From Parashewanella sp049608225 (GTDB lineage Bacteria; Pseudomonadota; Gammaproteobacteria; Enterobacterales; Shewanellaceae), in contig JBMYXI010000005.1 of NCBI GenBank assembly GCA_049608225.1, forward strand, positions 1 through 64,000: 64,000 nt of DNA. Reading direction: 5' to 3'. Of this stretch, positions 36,305 through 45,704 are shown piece after piece. The notes under the pieces are model-generated. The model was not told where the DNA came from. It was given only the letters and a program-made list of their open reading frames with translations, and did no database searches. Position 1 is the stretch's first letter. Each line of letters begins with the position of its first letter. The translations under genes were made by a program, and so were the position numbers.

Positions 36305-37672
36305 TTAACTATGATTGTAAATTCGATGTGCCCATCTTGTTAATCCTGAGGTGACCGACCCAAAATGATCACCAACAATCACTTCACAGTCTGGGTAAAC
36401 CTGTTGAATTTTTTGATATATCAACGGACTTTTTGCTGTACCACCCGTCACATAAATCACATCAGGTTTCACATTCGCCGCCTCAATAGCTTGTATCATT
36501 AATGCTTCAACTTTGGCGACGGGTGCATTAACTGCTTGATTGAAGTCAGCTTGAGACAAACTAACCGTCAATTCAGGCTCGATAAAGGGTAACCCGATTG
36601 AATGTTGCTGCGCAGAAGATAGTGCAATTTTAGTTTGCTCTGCCGTTTTGACGATTTGATAGCTTAATTGCTGTTGTTGTACTTTCTGTAAGCGCGCGAT
36701 CTTATGTGGCTGAGCGGCATCTTTATGGAGATTTTTTAATAAACTTTGGGTTGCCAATGTCGCAAACTCTCGTTGCGCACTAATATCATTCACTGCCACC
36801 GCATTCCAATAAACTTGTGACGGAACAGCTTTACCAGTGATTAATGTATCATGTAGACCAAACTCAGGCATGAAACCTTGCATCGCTAATGCGATGTCTA
36901 AATCATTGCCACCCACTCGTTGACCGCTATGACCTAAACAATCTTGCTTTCTGTCACTAAGCGATGCTTTACTTGGACTCATATTCACCACAGAACAGTC
37001 AGTTGTACCGCCACCGACATCGACAACCAACACTGTTTTATCTTGAGTTAAACTTGCTTCGTAATCCATACCCGCTGCAAGTGGCTCAAACAAAAAGCTA
37101 ACATGCTCGATACCTGCACGATTTGCTGCCACAGTGAGAATCGCTTCTGCCTGACGATTACTGTCTTCACCACCAATGGCTTGGAAGTTCACTGGGCGGC
37201 CAATAACGGCATGGGTGATGGCTTCATTGACTTGAGATTGGGCTTTTTTTATCACTGCCTGCATCATCAAGGTAACGATGTCTTCAAACAAGGCAATCTG
37301 CATAGAGTTTAAGCCCGTTGCTCCAAGAAATGACTTAGGAGAACGAACGTAAAAACCTTCCTCTGGCATTTCTAAGTAAGCGTCATAAGCTTGTTGTCCT
37401 ACGAATACCGCTTGTTCATGCGGCGATAAATCGAGTTCATGACGAGCATGACGAGCACGACTAAGCTGCGCTGAGCGAATTTTGGCGTATTCAGGTTGCT
37501 GTGAAGCTGGCAACTCGTGGTAAACGGCTTCTGAAATGAGTTCTCTGTCATAAGCATAAAGGGTCGACATCATGTAATGACTGTCTGCTTCTAACGACAG
37601 TAATTTTACTTCATTACCTTCCATGACCCCAACAGCGCAATTGGCGCTACCATAATCAAACCCAATAAACAT
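36305..37672 (-). CDS. yegD: Hsp70-family protein YegD
   Basis: 455 residues. The start MFIGFDYGSANCAVGVMEGN, the SPKSFLGATGL segment, AVIGRPVNFQ, the phosphate-2 motif LVVDVGGGTTDCSVV and the adenosine motif VIYVTGGTAKSPLI match E. coli YegD closely. The C-terminal substrate-binding domain of DnaK is lacking. YegD is an actin/Hsp70-fold ATPase with no firmly established role in the cytoplasm. It is divergent in function from its neighbours and stands between norB and the GMC gene on the same strand. Confidence 0.93.
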   Translation of the reverse strand: MFIGFDYGSANCAVGVMEGNEVKLLSLEADSHYMMSTLYAYDRELISEAVYHELPASQQPEYAKIRSAQLSRARHARHELDLSPHEQAVFVGQQAYDAYLEMPEEGFYVRSPKSFLGATGLNSMQIALFEDIVTLMMQAVIKKAQSQVNEAITHAVIGRPVNFQAIGGEDSNRQAEAILTVAANRAGIEHVSFLFEPLAAGMDYEASLTQDKTVLVVDVGGGTTDCSVVNMSPSKASLSDRKQDCLGHSGQRVGGNDLDIALAMQGFMPEFGLHDTLITGKAVPSQVYWNAVAVNDISAQREFATLATQSLLKNLHKDAAQPHKIARLQKVQQQQLSYQIVKTAEQTKIALSSAQQHSIGLPFIEPELTVSLSQADFNQAVNAPVAKVEALMIQAIEAANVKPDVIYVTGGTAKSPLIYQKIQQVYPDCEVIVGDHFGSVTSGLTRWAHRIYNHS

Positions 37673-37777
37673 TTCACCGCCCTATGAATACAAAAAAGCC
37701 GACAATTTTATATCAAGTACGTCATGGGTGAAATGTAAAAAAGAGTAATTTGTAACCTTATAAGCGGTATCTCATTC

Positions 37778-39499
37778 TCAAGTAGAGATAAGTTCTTCCC
37801 GTTGTAACTGTAATTTAATTTTATCAGCTACTCGAAATGCATTGGCATAAATAGTAAAAGTTGGCGTGACACTTCCTCCGTTGGGCATAAAACTACCATC
37901 GGTCACATAAACATTATCTACATCATGAATGCGGCAATCTTTATTTAGCACTGAATTTTTAGGATCTTCGCCAAAGCGACAACCGCCAGCCACAAGATTA
38001 GAGGTCGGTTGTGTGAACACATTACCATAAGCCTGTGTTGCCCCCATTGCTTTCATCACTTCAACGCCTTTATTCACTAAGTATTGAGCCACTTTCACAT
38101 CATGAGGGTGAAAACCTGCGCGCACTTTTGCCACAGGAATGCCCCAAGCATCTTTTTCATCAAGATCGAGGCTAACGTAGCATTCATCATTAGTTAGCCA
38201 ATCACAGAATACTTCGAATTTGAAATCCTTACTTTGAGTAAAATGCGCTTTAATTTTCTGTTTAAGTGGCGTACCCCATAATAAATTACCATTTTCTTGC
38301 CATTTCAATGACGCCGCATCTGCTGTTGGTGATGGCGGATCAAAGACAAAATCAAGCGTCCCACCTTTGATAGGTTTAGCTGCTAACGACTTGTCATTAA
38401 TTTCATACCAATCTTGCAAGAATCGATTAAAAAAAGGACCTCGGACTTGTAATTGTTTTGCAAGCTTAGGATCAACTTTAGTTAAATCAAAAATACCATG
38501 ACCAGTACCGCCAGCACAGCAATGTAAATTTTTTCCGACTTGATCATAATTATTGCCTAAGCCCTTTACGTGTTTTTCACCCACACTGGTGAGCAGTAAT
38601 CTTGCAGATTCAATGCTATAGCAAGCAACTACAAAAATTCGAGCTGTGATTTTTTGGCTTTTTCCTTGCTCATCAAAATAATCAACATGAGTTGCATTAC
38701 CCTGCTTGTCGGAAACAATTCGATAGGCTTTTGCTTGAGTTAATAAAGTAAAATTAGGCTTATCTTGCAAGCTATCTAGTAACGCAGCACGGGAGCTGGC
38801 TTTCGCACCAGAATGGCAACCATAACTGCCGCAGTAACCAGAATATTCACAACTCATTCGAGCATTCATTGGCCGAGATAAAATACCTCGCGCCATCGGT
38901 AATGGTGTAAATTTGAGCTTTTCACATGCTTGATCGAACAGCTTTGCTGCGGGATGTTCAACTGTCGCTGGCATTGGATAATCTTTATGAGTTCTAGGCT
39001 CTAAAAAACGATGTGGTTTTATCTTGCCTGACACGCCTATTTCACGTTCAACCTTGTCGTAATACGGCGCTAAATCCTGATAGCTTATCGGCCAATCAAC
39101 AATGTTGGCCCCTTCTATTGCACCATAAGTCGACAACAGCTTAAAGTCAGTCGGTTTTAATCGATGAAAATAAGCGCTCATAAAATTACTGGCGCCACCG
39201 ACAATATTTCCCCCCCAAAACTGAGCGGTAGTATCTCTACTCCATGAGCCATCATCATTAGGTTCTTCAAGCACATGCCGCTCTTTAGAGAATTGCGACT
39301 GAAAGATACTATGGCGAACTAATTGCTCGTCTTTCTTGAAATGTTGTTCGTTATACCATTTGCCTTTTTCAAGCATACACACTTTAAAACCCGCATTAAC
39401 GAGCGTGTGCGCAACAGGTCCAGCACCAGCGCCACTGCCAATAATACATACGTCGAAATCAGGCGCGGACAATACGGATAATTTATCTCTGATACTCAT
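37778..39499 (-). CDS. GMC-family FAD oxidoreductase (gluconate/sorbitol dehydrogenase large-subunit type)
   Basis: 573 residues. FAD-binding motif GSGAGAG at 21-27 followed by LEKGKWY, the GMC signature AQFWGGNIVGGASNFMSAYF near 90-110, and the C-terminal VTDGSFMPNGGSVTPTFTIYAN typical of flavin-dependent alcohol or sugar dehydrogenases. A Cys cluster (CEYSGYCGSYGCHSG) occurs mid-protein and recalls the cysteine-rich segment of membrane FAD dehydrogenases. It overlaps the next upstream gene by four bases (39496-39499). With the subunit-3-like protein it forms a two-subunit dehydrogenase; the substrate is unknown. It probably rides to the periplasm with the Tat partner. Confidence 0.88.
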   Translation of the reverse strand: MSIRDKLSVLSAPDFDVCIIGSGAGAGPVAHTLVNAGFKVCMLEKGKWYNEQHFKKDEQLVRHSIFQSQFSKERHVLEEPNDDGSWSRDTTAQFWGGNIVGGASNFMSAYFHRLKPTDFKLLSTYGAIEGANIVDWPISYQDLAPYYDKVEREIGVSGKIKPHRFLEPRTHKDYPMPATVEHPAAKLFDQACEKLKFTPLPMARGILSRPMNARMSCEYSGYCGSYGCHSGAKASSRAALLDSLQDKPNFTLLTQAKAYRIVSDKQGNATHVDYFDEQGKSQKITARIFVVACYSIESARLLLTSVGEKHVKGLGNNYDQVGKNLHCCAGGTGHGIFDLTKVDPKLAKQLQVRGPFFNRFLQDWYEINDKSLAAKPIKGGTLDFVFDPPSPTADAASLKWQENGNLLWGTPLKQKIKAHFTQSKDFKFEVFCDWLTNDECYVSLDLDEKDAWGIPVAKVRAGFHPHDVKVAQYLVNKGVEVMKAMGATQAYGNVFTQPTSNLVAGGCRFGEDPKNSVLNKDCRIHDVDNVYVTDGSFMPNGGSVTPTFTIYANAFRVADKIKLQLQREELIST

Positions 39500-40140
39500 G
39501 ATTCGAACACTCGATAGTGGCTATGTGCGTCTGGCGCAGGAAATCCCGGTTGATGTTGTAGCCATGTCCAGCCAACGCCGTTCGGGTTGCCGCCGTATAA
39601 TGGGTCGAGCGTTAATGACTCTAATAAATAATATAACAACAGTGATAACCAATTTTCACCAGACCGACTGCCTGAAATACGCTTTAGCAATGCAGACTGT
39701 TGTTCATTAGCCATCTTTAAAAAAGTGTTCTTATAATGTTTGGTGGCAGATTGATCGAGCCAAGTGAGGCCTTGTGTGATAAACGCTTGATCGCCATCTT
39801 GCTGGTTGTCTGGCTCTGCCAATGCCCACAGTAGATATTCGTAAGCCTGTAAATCATTGGCAGACGGACCATCGCCATCATCAGGAAATAAATGCATTTG
39901 CACTTGTTTAATGACCTTAGCCTGATAGTCACTGAAACTAACTTTTTCAGCGTAGTAGGCATTCGCTAATGGCTCAACGTTATTCGTTGAATTCGCTTCG
40001 ATTTTGCTGCTTTCTTGCTCATGCCCAAAACTAGGCTTAGTTAAACCAGCAGTAGATAATAATGCCAAAGCAGACGTGCTTTTTAAAAACTGACGGCGGC
40101 TTAATCCGTTAGCAAAATGAGGAGCATACTTCATCAACAA
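39496..40140 (-). CDS. Tat-exported gluconate 2-dehydrogenase subunit 3-like protein
   Basis: 214 residues. A twin-arginine signal, LSRRQFLKSTSALALLSTAG, lies at residues 13-32. The mature part matches the small-subunit family: YQAKVIKQVQMHLFPDDGDG, LEWLDQ-like helices and a C-terminal LTLDPLYGGNPNGVGWTWL. In related enzymes this subunit carries the GMC subunit across the membrane by hitch-hiking. It overlaps both neighbours: four bases with the GMC gene and seven with the TlpA-like gene, so the three are one operon. Confidence 0.85.
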   Translation of the reverse strand: MLMKYAPHFANGLSRRQFLKSTSALALLSTAGLTKPSFGHEQESSKIEANSTNNVEPLANAYYAEKVSFSDYQAKVIKQVQMHLFPDDGDGPSANDLQAYEYLLWALAEPDNQQDGDQAFITQGLTWLDQSATKHYKNTFLKMANEQQSALLKRISGSRSGENWLSLLLYYLLESLTLDPLYGGNPNGVGWTWLQHQPGFPAPDAHSHYRVFES

Positions 40141-40640
40141 GTTTCCTTTTTACACTGCCATTTTTTAAGATGCATCGATAAAATTTCGGGGATATTATCT
40201 CTATGGCGTACCACGCCATTAATATCAATAATAAATTCCGTTGGTGCGCCCCAAACATCATAGCGTTTGGTGATATCAGCATTTGCATCAAATGCCATTG
40301 GATAGTCCGTTTGATGCTGCTTTTGAAATACACCAATTGCGGTTAAATCATCATCCCACGAGGTGTTTATCGCTAAGATTTCAATTTGATTGCTTAACTT
40401 ACGTTGCAGTTCATTGATCTTAGGCACTTTCTTGATGCAGTAGCCACACCAAGTATTCCAAAATATCAGATACACAGGTTTAGTGCCTTTAAAATCAGCC
40501 AAGTTAAATTGGCTGCCATCTAATCGACTTATTGTGAAATTTGGCGCTATATCGCCAATGCCAAGCGCGTTGTTTTCAGCAAACGCATCGCTTGCTTGCA
40601 ACATAATAAACAGTAGTAAACTGATAAAACGCATCATCAT
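40134..40640 (-). CDS. Exported TlpA-like thiol-disulfide protein
   Basis: 168 residues from ATG 40640. A signal peptide MMMRFISLLLFIMLQASDAF precedes a thioredoxin fold of the TlpA/ResA type: IGDIAPNFTISRLDGSQFNL, then YLIFWNTWCGYCIKKVPKIN with the redox pair CGYC, and a DINGVVRHRDNIPE segment. It reduces disulfides or assists redox-cofactor protein maturation in the periplasm. ATGs at 40664, 40637 and 40634 are in frame and none has a clear ribosome site, so the exact start is unsure. First gene of the operon with the subunit-3-like and GMC genes. Confidence 0.85.
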   Translation of the reverse strand: MMMRFISLLLFIMLQASDAFAENNALGIGDIAPNFTISRLDGSQFNLADFKGTKPVYLIFWNTWCGYCIKKVPKINELQRKLSNQIEILAINTSWDDDLTAIGVFQKQHQTDYPMAFDANADITKRYDVWGAPTEFIIDINGVVRHRDNIPEILSMHLKKWQCKKETC

Positions 40641-40741
40641 AATGGACCAAATTAAGGTGTTCATCTAAGCATAGTGATAGAGACAGGCAGGCTCTAGATT
40701 TTTATTCAAACTAAATTCGTTAGTAAAGTAATTATTGATAT

Positions 40742-40776
40742 AAAACAAAGCCAGAGCACAGCTCTGGCTTTGTTTT
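40742..40776 (-). terminator. Strong terminator after the beta-propeller gene
   Basis: AAAACAAAGCCAGAGC (40742-40757) pairs perfectly over 16 bases with GCTCTGGCTTTGTTTT (40761-40776), loop ACA. On the minus strand it ends in TTTT, 14 bases after the stop at 40791. Symmetric, so it could also work on the plus strand. Confidence 0.9.
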
Positions 40777-40790
40777 AACTTTTAGCACGA

Positions 40791-42230
40791 CTACTTTTTA
40801 TCAAATCCAGTCAGGCCTAAGAAATTGTAACTGCCCGCAGAGCCCTCTGCGGCAGCGGTCGCTTTTACCTTATACTGACTTTTATACTTCAAGCCATCAG
40901 CTGTAATATCAAAGGTATTCAATGAATAAGATTGAAATGCTCCAATGTTATAAAGGTATTTATGATCAACAGTCACATAACTGTCTTTACTGTCACCTGC
41001 AGGTGCATCGCCACCACGGGCTACAAATGGTAACGCTTTCGAGACTGTGCCATTTTCAGCAACCTCAAATGGCGTGATCACATTAGCATTAAAGCTAGTT
41101 ACATATAGCCTTCGACCATCGGGACTCAATACAGTCCAGCAAGCCTCATCTCGATTTGTCGCCGCACCCGTTGCAAAGTTTTGTGTTTTAATCACAGTGT
41201 TACCATTATCTGTTAACACCGTTAAACCATAATCAAGTAAATCAGCCGTTGGATTAAAGTTTGATGCATGAATCACCGAGTTACTGCCTTTCGCCCAATT
41301 GATGCCGATGGTGCCAGCTAAGCCGTTTTTTTCATAATGACGACGATTCGATACCTTACCAGTCACTTTATCAAAGTCATAAACATATACCCGACTTGGA
41401 CGCTGCTCAGTTAACGATGGTGTACTCGTAGCAAAATGCGCGATCCCCCAAGTAGAAACTGCTAACTTACTGCCATCTTCACTGAAAATTGCCGTAGTCG
41501 GACCGCCATTTTGGCGCGAATAAGAATCTAATCGTTCAGCATTAACGCGCTCTAAATCACCATTGGTACTATCAAAGCTAAACAACACGATATTACGGAA
41601 CTTATCTGACGCGTCCGCCGCCGTTAAATCACCGCTAAAAAACGCATTATTTGGATAACGCTCGATGGCTTTATCACTGCCATCGCCATGTTGAATATTG
41701 GGATTATTCCATTGGTTTGCTACGACAACCCAATAATCAGTCGTGCTGCCTTTCTTTAACGTATAAGTGATGCTCACTGGGCGCATACCACCCGAATCAA
41801 TGATTTCTTCAAACGTTAAATCACCATTTTCTTTATTGATCTTAAAAGTCGAAATTGTATGTCCACCCGCATTAACTGCTAGCAGATAATCACCAATGAT
41901 TTGAATCGCGCCCTGAGCATCAAAATCACCATGGGCATCACCGCCTGCTGCTGGATTGGCGCCACCACTGTCCATGGTGTTAAATAGCTTTTCAGTACCA
42001 ATTGAACCATCACTCATTCGATCGAATCGCACCACAAAATTATCACCTTCACCATTGGTGGTCGTATAAAGATAACCCGCAATAGTCGGCTTTGCGGGAG
42101 TAGTAGGAATCTCAGGAATTGCTTTATGATCGCTGCCGCAAGCGCTTATAAGTAACGCTAGCCCTCCCAGTACAATCACACGACTTACTCTAAAAGCCCT
42201 TAGAAAAAATGAACCAACTCGATTTTCCAT
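40791..42230 (-). CDS. Lipoprotein with beta-propeller (6-phosphogluconolactonase-like) fold
   Basis: 479 residues from the ATG at 42230. The signal ends in a lipobox: LGGLALLISACGSDHK. Repeated propeller blades are recognisable, e.g. VNAGGHTISTFKINKENGDL, DGRRLYVTSFNANVITPFEV and SKLAVSTWGIAHFA. Their spacing matches YVTN/lactonase-type seven-bladed propellers. No catalytic residues can be assigned. An ATG at 42245 (MREVI) is in frame but less like a signal start. It lies upstream of the TlpA-GMC operon on the same strand, separated by the strong terminator at 40742. Confidence 0.75.
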   Translation of the reverse strand: MENRVGSFFLRAFRVSRVIVLGGLALLISACGSDHKAIPEIPTTPAKPTIAGYLYTTTNGEGDNFVVRFDRMSDGSIGTEKLFNTMDSGGANPAAGGDAHGDFDAQGAIQIIGDYLLAVNAGGHTISTFKINKENGDLTFEEIIDSGGMRPVSITYTLKKGSTTDYWVVVANQWNNPNIQHGDGSDKAIERYPNNAFFSGDLTAADASDKFRNIVLFSFDSTNGDLERVNAERLDSYSRQNGGPTTAIFSEDGSKLAVSTWGIAHFATSTPSLTEQRPSRVYVYDFDKVTGKVSNRRHYEKNGLAGTIGINWAKGSNSVIHASNFNPTADLLDYGLTVLTDNGNTVIKTQNFATGAATNRDEACWTVLSPDGRRLYVTSFNANVITPFEVAENGTVSKALPFVARGGDAPAGDSKDSYVTVDHKYLYNIGAFQSYSLNTFDITADGLKYKSQYKVKATAAAEGSAGSYNFLGLTGFDKK

Positions 42231-42424
42231 AATCACTTCTCTCACATGTCAATAAACAAAAACACGGTAGAAATGAAGCTCATGCCCACATAAATCCGTG
42301 CCAATTTCAATAAAGTATAGACAGGAATAAAAAATAGGCAGAAGCAACGAAACTGGCAGCTTCATAAGATGACTTCTACTTTTATTAAACAACAGTTACT
42401 TTGAGTTTAATAAGGACATACTCA

Positions 42425-44905
42425 ATGAAAGTCAGTAATTCTGTATTAGTCACGATAATGATATCAATGCTTACCGCTTGCAGTGACAACAATAAAACCT
42501 CAAAGGCGGTACAAAATGAAATTAAAACCATTATTCATACAGGTAAAGTTATTGATGGTTACATTAGTGGCGCAAAAGTATGTATTGATACCAACAATAG
42601 CGCCAGCTGTGATCAAGGTGAAGTCAGCGCAATCACAGACAATGAAGGTGTTTTTACCTTACCCAAAGTGACAGAAGCCCAGCTTAATAGTGCGCCATTA
42701 ACAGCGGAGATCAGTGAAAATGCCATTGACGCAGACTCAAACACAGCAGTGACTTTTGCCGCTATTTATCAAGCACCAGCAGGCTCAAAAAACCTAACGC
42801 CGATCACAAACTTAACTCAGCATATGATGGAGTTAGGAAAAAATAGAACCGAAGCTGAAGCTGCCGTTCAGGCATTATTAGGTACAAGGTTAGCCACAGA
42901 CAGTGATTACATTGCCATGTCAAAGCAAGCTTCAGTCTCTGCAAAAATAAAAGAACAATCAGATATGTTGCATGCAACGGCTCATTATTTGCACTCCTTA
43001 CAGGGCCGTAGCTTAAAGCAGCACGCTACCCCTGAGAACCTCAACGACTTTAGCACCAAAGAACTCACCAACTTATTTAATCATCAAAATATTCAGTCGA
43101 TGCCTTCTATTATGAAAGATGCAAATACCTTGCTGCGACAAGACGATGCCTTCACTGCAGGGGAGCCTAGCTCATCTCAAAAGACTGAGGCTGAAAACCA
43201 AATAAAAAAACTGGCACTAAGAATTGCTAAATTATTACAAGAGCGTAAAGAAGGGAAGATAACGGCAGCAGAATTAAAGAAAGAACTAAGTAAATTTGTA
43301 GGGATAGTAAACCTTGGCGAATTAGCTGAAGAAAATACGCCTCAACTTTCTTACCATGCAGAGAAAATCCTCCCTAATACCAACAAGGTAACATTGAGTA
43401 CACACAAGCTTAAAAATGGCGCCTTTGCTGTTGAACCGAAGAAGATATCAGAAGCTAATCTTGCGTTAACGTCAAAAGGCTGGGTACAACCAAGCAGCGC
43501 CTACGAAATAAAATCAATCAACGCAGACAACAGTATTGAGTTACATAATGCAGCTACATCAGAGCTAGCGCAAGTACACAGAGCAAGCAGCTATTCATTA
43601 GAAGGCATCCCTATTTCTTATCAGCTAAGGGCGTTAAACCTTCAAACTTGGCAAGCCATGCAAAGCGACCCGAATAAAGTGTTTTCTCAAGACAGCGAAA
43701 TGTTGCAAACAGATGTTGTTACTCAAGCAGACAGGTATCTGTTGCACATTAAAAACAAATGTGATTTTCCAATAGAAGTTTTACTTGCTAACGAAGAGAC
43801 GAACAGCCAAAAAGCAGAGAATAAGGTATGTGCTGCAGTGATTTCGGACAATCAAGTTGCCATTAAAGATAAGCCCTACTTTCCTAATCGACGCGAGAAA
43901 ACGTCTGCTCGTGGTTATACCATTAACCAGCTAGATAAACTGTTCTCTGATACTGCATCGAATGGTGATATAACCAAACTTAAAGGTCCAATCGTTGCCG
44001 TTCAGGGGTCGAGCTTTATTATCGCAGAGCTGCTTAAACCAAATAAACAAGTCAATTACTACGGCGTCTGGTTAGACAATTCATTACTGCAAAAAGCACA
44101 CTTATATGCAACCGGCACTTGGCGCCAAGCTAACGTCCACCAAAATGACATTATAGAATTACCTCTGCCAAGCAAAGTCGCTTTGTTTAGCGCAAACTCA
44201 CCCGATGCTAATAAATACTTCACCGAGGCAGAGCTCAGTACAAAGGATCGTTTTTTTGTGGTTCACAATAAGCAAGTTAGAATGGGGTCTAAGTACCAAG
44301 CAAACAGCGTAATAAGACAAAAGCAACAATTTAATCAGAATGCATTCCAACAACTGTTAGCCAACACTAACATGTTAGATAAACCTCCAATGCCAACATC
44401 GCATCCTAGACTCTCGCAATGCTTACTCGACGATTCAAAACTGAATCAAAATAACAGTGCGATTCATATTCAGCCTAAAAACTATTATCAATTTAGAGCC
44501 GCTACATTAAATTGTCGCGAAAAACCCACAACTCTACTAACACCACAACAAATTAGTGAAATTGTGAGCGGTAAAAAAATCGTATCTTATGATTATACAG
44601 GTGCTCTTGATGAAGCATTTCTCATAAGGGCGAATGGCACAGCTCAGCATGTTCAGTACTCGCTACAGAATAAGCCAACAGATTATAACTGGGAAGTTGG
44701 CAATAATGGCGATATCAGCTTGAAAGCCATTAAAGGTAATCAACACATTCGGATGTCGATGACAGATCACCAAGGCAATTATTTTGCTGTAAAAATGTTA
44801 AAAGACAATAACATAGTTGAACAAGCCGAAGATGAAACAGGTGCAATATCATCAAAGGTGATGTCAGTTCGCTGTTCGCTGGCTGAAGCAGCTTGTGGAT
44901 TTTGA
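42425..44905 (+). CDS. Large lipoprotein with N-terminal carboxypeptidase-regulatory-like domain
   Basis: 826 residues from the ATG at 42425, with AAGGACA upstream. The signal ends in the lipobox LTACSDNN. Residues about 35-90 form a module found in large Shewanella surface proteins: GKVIDGYISGAKVCIDTNNS, CDQGEVSAITDNEGVF. A helical region follows (about 120-330), then a mixed region with no recognised domain. Six or more cysteines suggest disulfides outside the cytoplasm. An in-frame codon at 42401 adds residues lacking a signal. Divergent from the beta-propeller gene, convergent with the permease. Confidence 0.75.
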   Translation: MKVSNSVLVTIMISMLTACSDNNKTSKAVQNEIKTIIHTGKVIDGYISGAKVCIDTNNSASCDQGEVSAITDNEGVFTLPKVTEAQLNSAPLTAEISENAIDADSNTAVTFAAIYQAPAGSKNLTPITNLTQHMMELGKNRTEAEAAVQALLGTRLATDSDYIAMSKQASVSAKIKEQSDMLHATAHYLHSLQGRSLKQHATPENLNDFSTKELTNLFNHQNIQSMPSIMKDANTLLRQDDAFTAGEPSSSQKTEAENQIKKLALRIAKLLQERKEGKITAAELKKELSKFVGIVNLGELAEENTPQLSYHAEKILPNTNKVTLSTHKLKNGAFAVEPKKISEANLALTSKGWVQPSSAYEIKSINADNSIELHNAATSELAQVHRASSYSLEGIPISYQLRALNLQTWQAMQSDPNKVFSQDSEMLQTDVVTQADRYLLHIKNKCDFPIEVLLANEETNSQKAENKVCAAVISDNQVAIKDKPYFPNRREKTSARGYTINQLDKLFSDTASNGDITKLKGPIVAVQGSSFIIAELLKPNKQVNYYGVWLDNSLLQKAHLYATGTWRQANVHQNDIIELPLPSKVALFSANSPDANKYFTEAELSTKDRFFVVHNKQVRMGSKYQANSVIRQKQQFNQNAFQQLLANTNMLDKPPMPTSHPRLSQCLLDDSKLNQNNSAIHIQPKNYYQFRAATLNCREKPTTLLTPQQISEIVSGKKIVSYDYTGALDEAFLIRANGTAQHVQYSLQNKPTDYNWEVGNNGDISLKAIKGNQHIRMSMTDHQGNYFAVKMLKDNNIVEQAEDETGAISSKVMSVRCSLAEAACGF

Positions 44906-44925
44906 TTAAAAAATTCGTACCATTT

Positions 44926-44956
44926 AAAAGGCTTCAGTTATCCACTGAAGCCTTTT
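44926..44956. terminator. Bidirectional terminator between lipoprotein and permease genes
   Basis: AAAAGGCTTCAGT (44926-44938) pairs perfectly with ACTGAAGCCTTTT (44944-44956) around TATCC, with T6 on the plus side and A4 on the left. It overlaps the last codons of the minus-strand permease gene (44934). Confidence 0.9.
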
Positions 44957-45704
44957 TTGTTAAGCTCGAACAAAAACGAAATAGCACTGAAACTGCGGCT
45001 AAACTCACCACAATCACTGCACCACTAGGTAAATCAAGACTTGCCGATAACCATAGACCAGATATGTAACTTATCAATCCAATTCCGTAAGCCAATATCA
45101 TGGTGTTGTGTCTAATACGATTCACCGCCAACGCTGGTAGAATTAGCGTACTGAACACTAAGTACACACCAACTAACTCGACCGATAAAGTGATCACAAT
45201 TGCAAACAATAAGTAGAAACTGCTACCTTGCATGATCGCAGGTTTTAAAAATACCAAACTTAAAATTAATACATAAATGATTGTAGGAAGCAGTAACTGC
45301 TGCCAGTTAACCCACAGTATTTGTCCAGACATCAATTGCTTAAGTAGTTCAGCACCATGAGGATCACCCGATAAAATCAGCATCGCAGACACAGCCGACA
45401 ATACATATAAACAACCAATAATGGCTTCTAATTCATCACTAAATCTTTTCGCTAAATAAGCAATTAACGCAGCACCAGATAAGGCAAACACGGCAGGAAG
45501 CCAGATATGTGAAAATGGCAAATTTTCTATATCATGTTGCGTTTTCGCAAGTACCGCACCTAAAGCGGCAATTTGAGCGACGGCAAGATCAATAAAGATA
45601 ATGCCACGAGTCAATACTTGCTTGCCAAACAGTACATGAGTTGAAATCACTAGAATGCCAGCGGCAAGCGCTGGCAATAAGATCAGTAATAAATCCCAAT
45701 CCAC
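44934..45704 (-). CDS. Metal (zinc/manganese-type) ABC transporter permease
   Basis: 256 residues with about seven to eight membrane helices, of the ABC-3 (ZnuB/TroC) family: LTRGIIFIDLAVAQIAALGA, a GCLYVLSAVSAMLIL stretch, and VELVGVYLVFSTLILPALAV near residue 175. It forms the inner-membrane channel for divalent metal import. It follows the binding-protein gene directly (one-base overlap at 45704). No ATP-binding subunit gene lies adjacent. Zinc is favoured because of the His-rich neighbours, which is inference. Confidence 0.85.
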   Translation of the reverse strand: MDWDLLLILLPALAAGILVISTHVLFGKQVLTRGIIFIDLAVAQIAALGAVLAKTQHDIENLPFSHIWLPAVFALSGAALIAYLAKRFSDELEAIIGCLYVLSAVSAMLILSGDPHGAELLKQLMSGQILWVNWQQLLLPTIIYVLILSLVFLKPAIMQGSSFYLLFAIVITLSVELVGVYLVFSTLILPALAVNRIRHNTMILAYGIGLISYISGLWLSASLDLPSGAVIVVSLAAVSVLFRFCSSLTKKASVDN

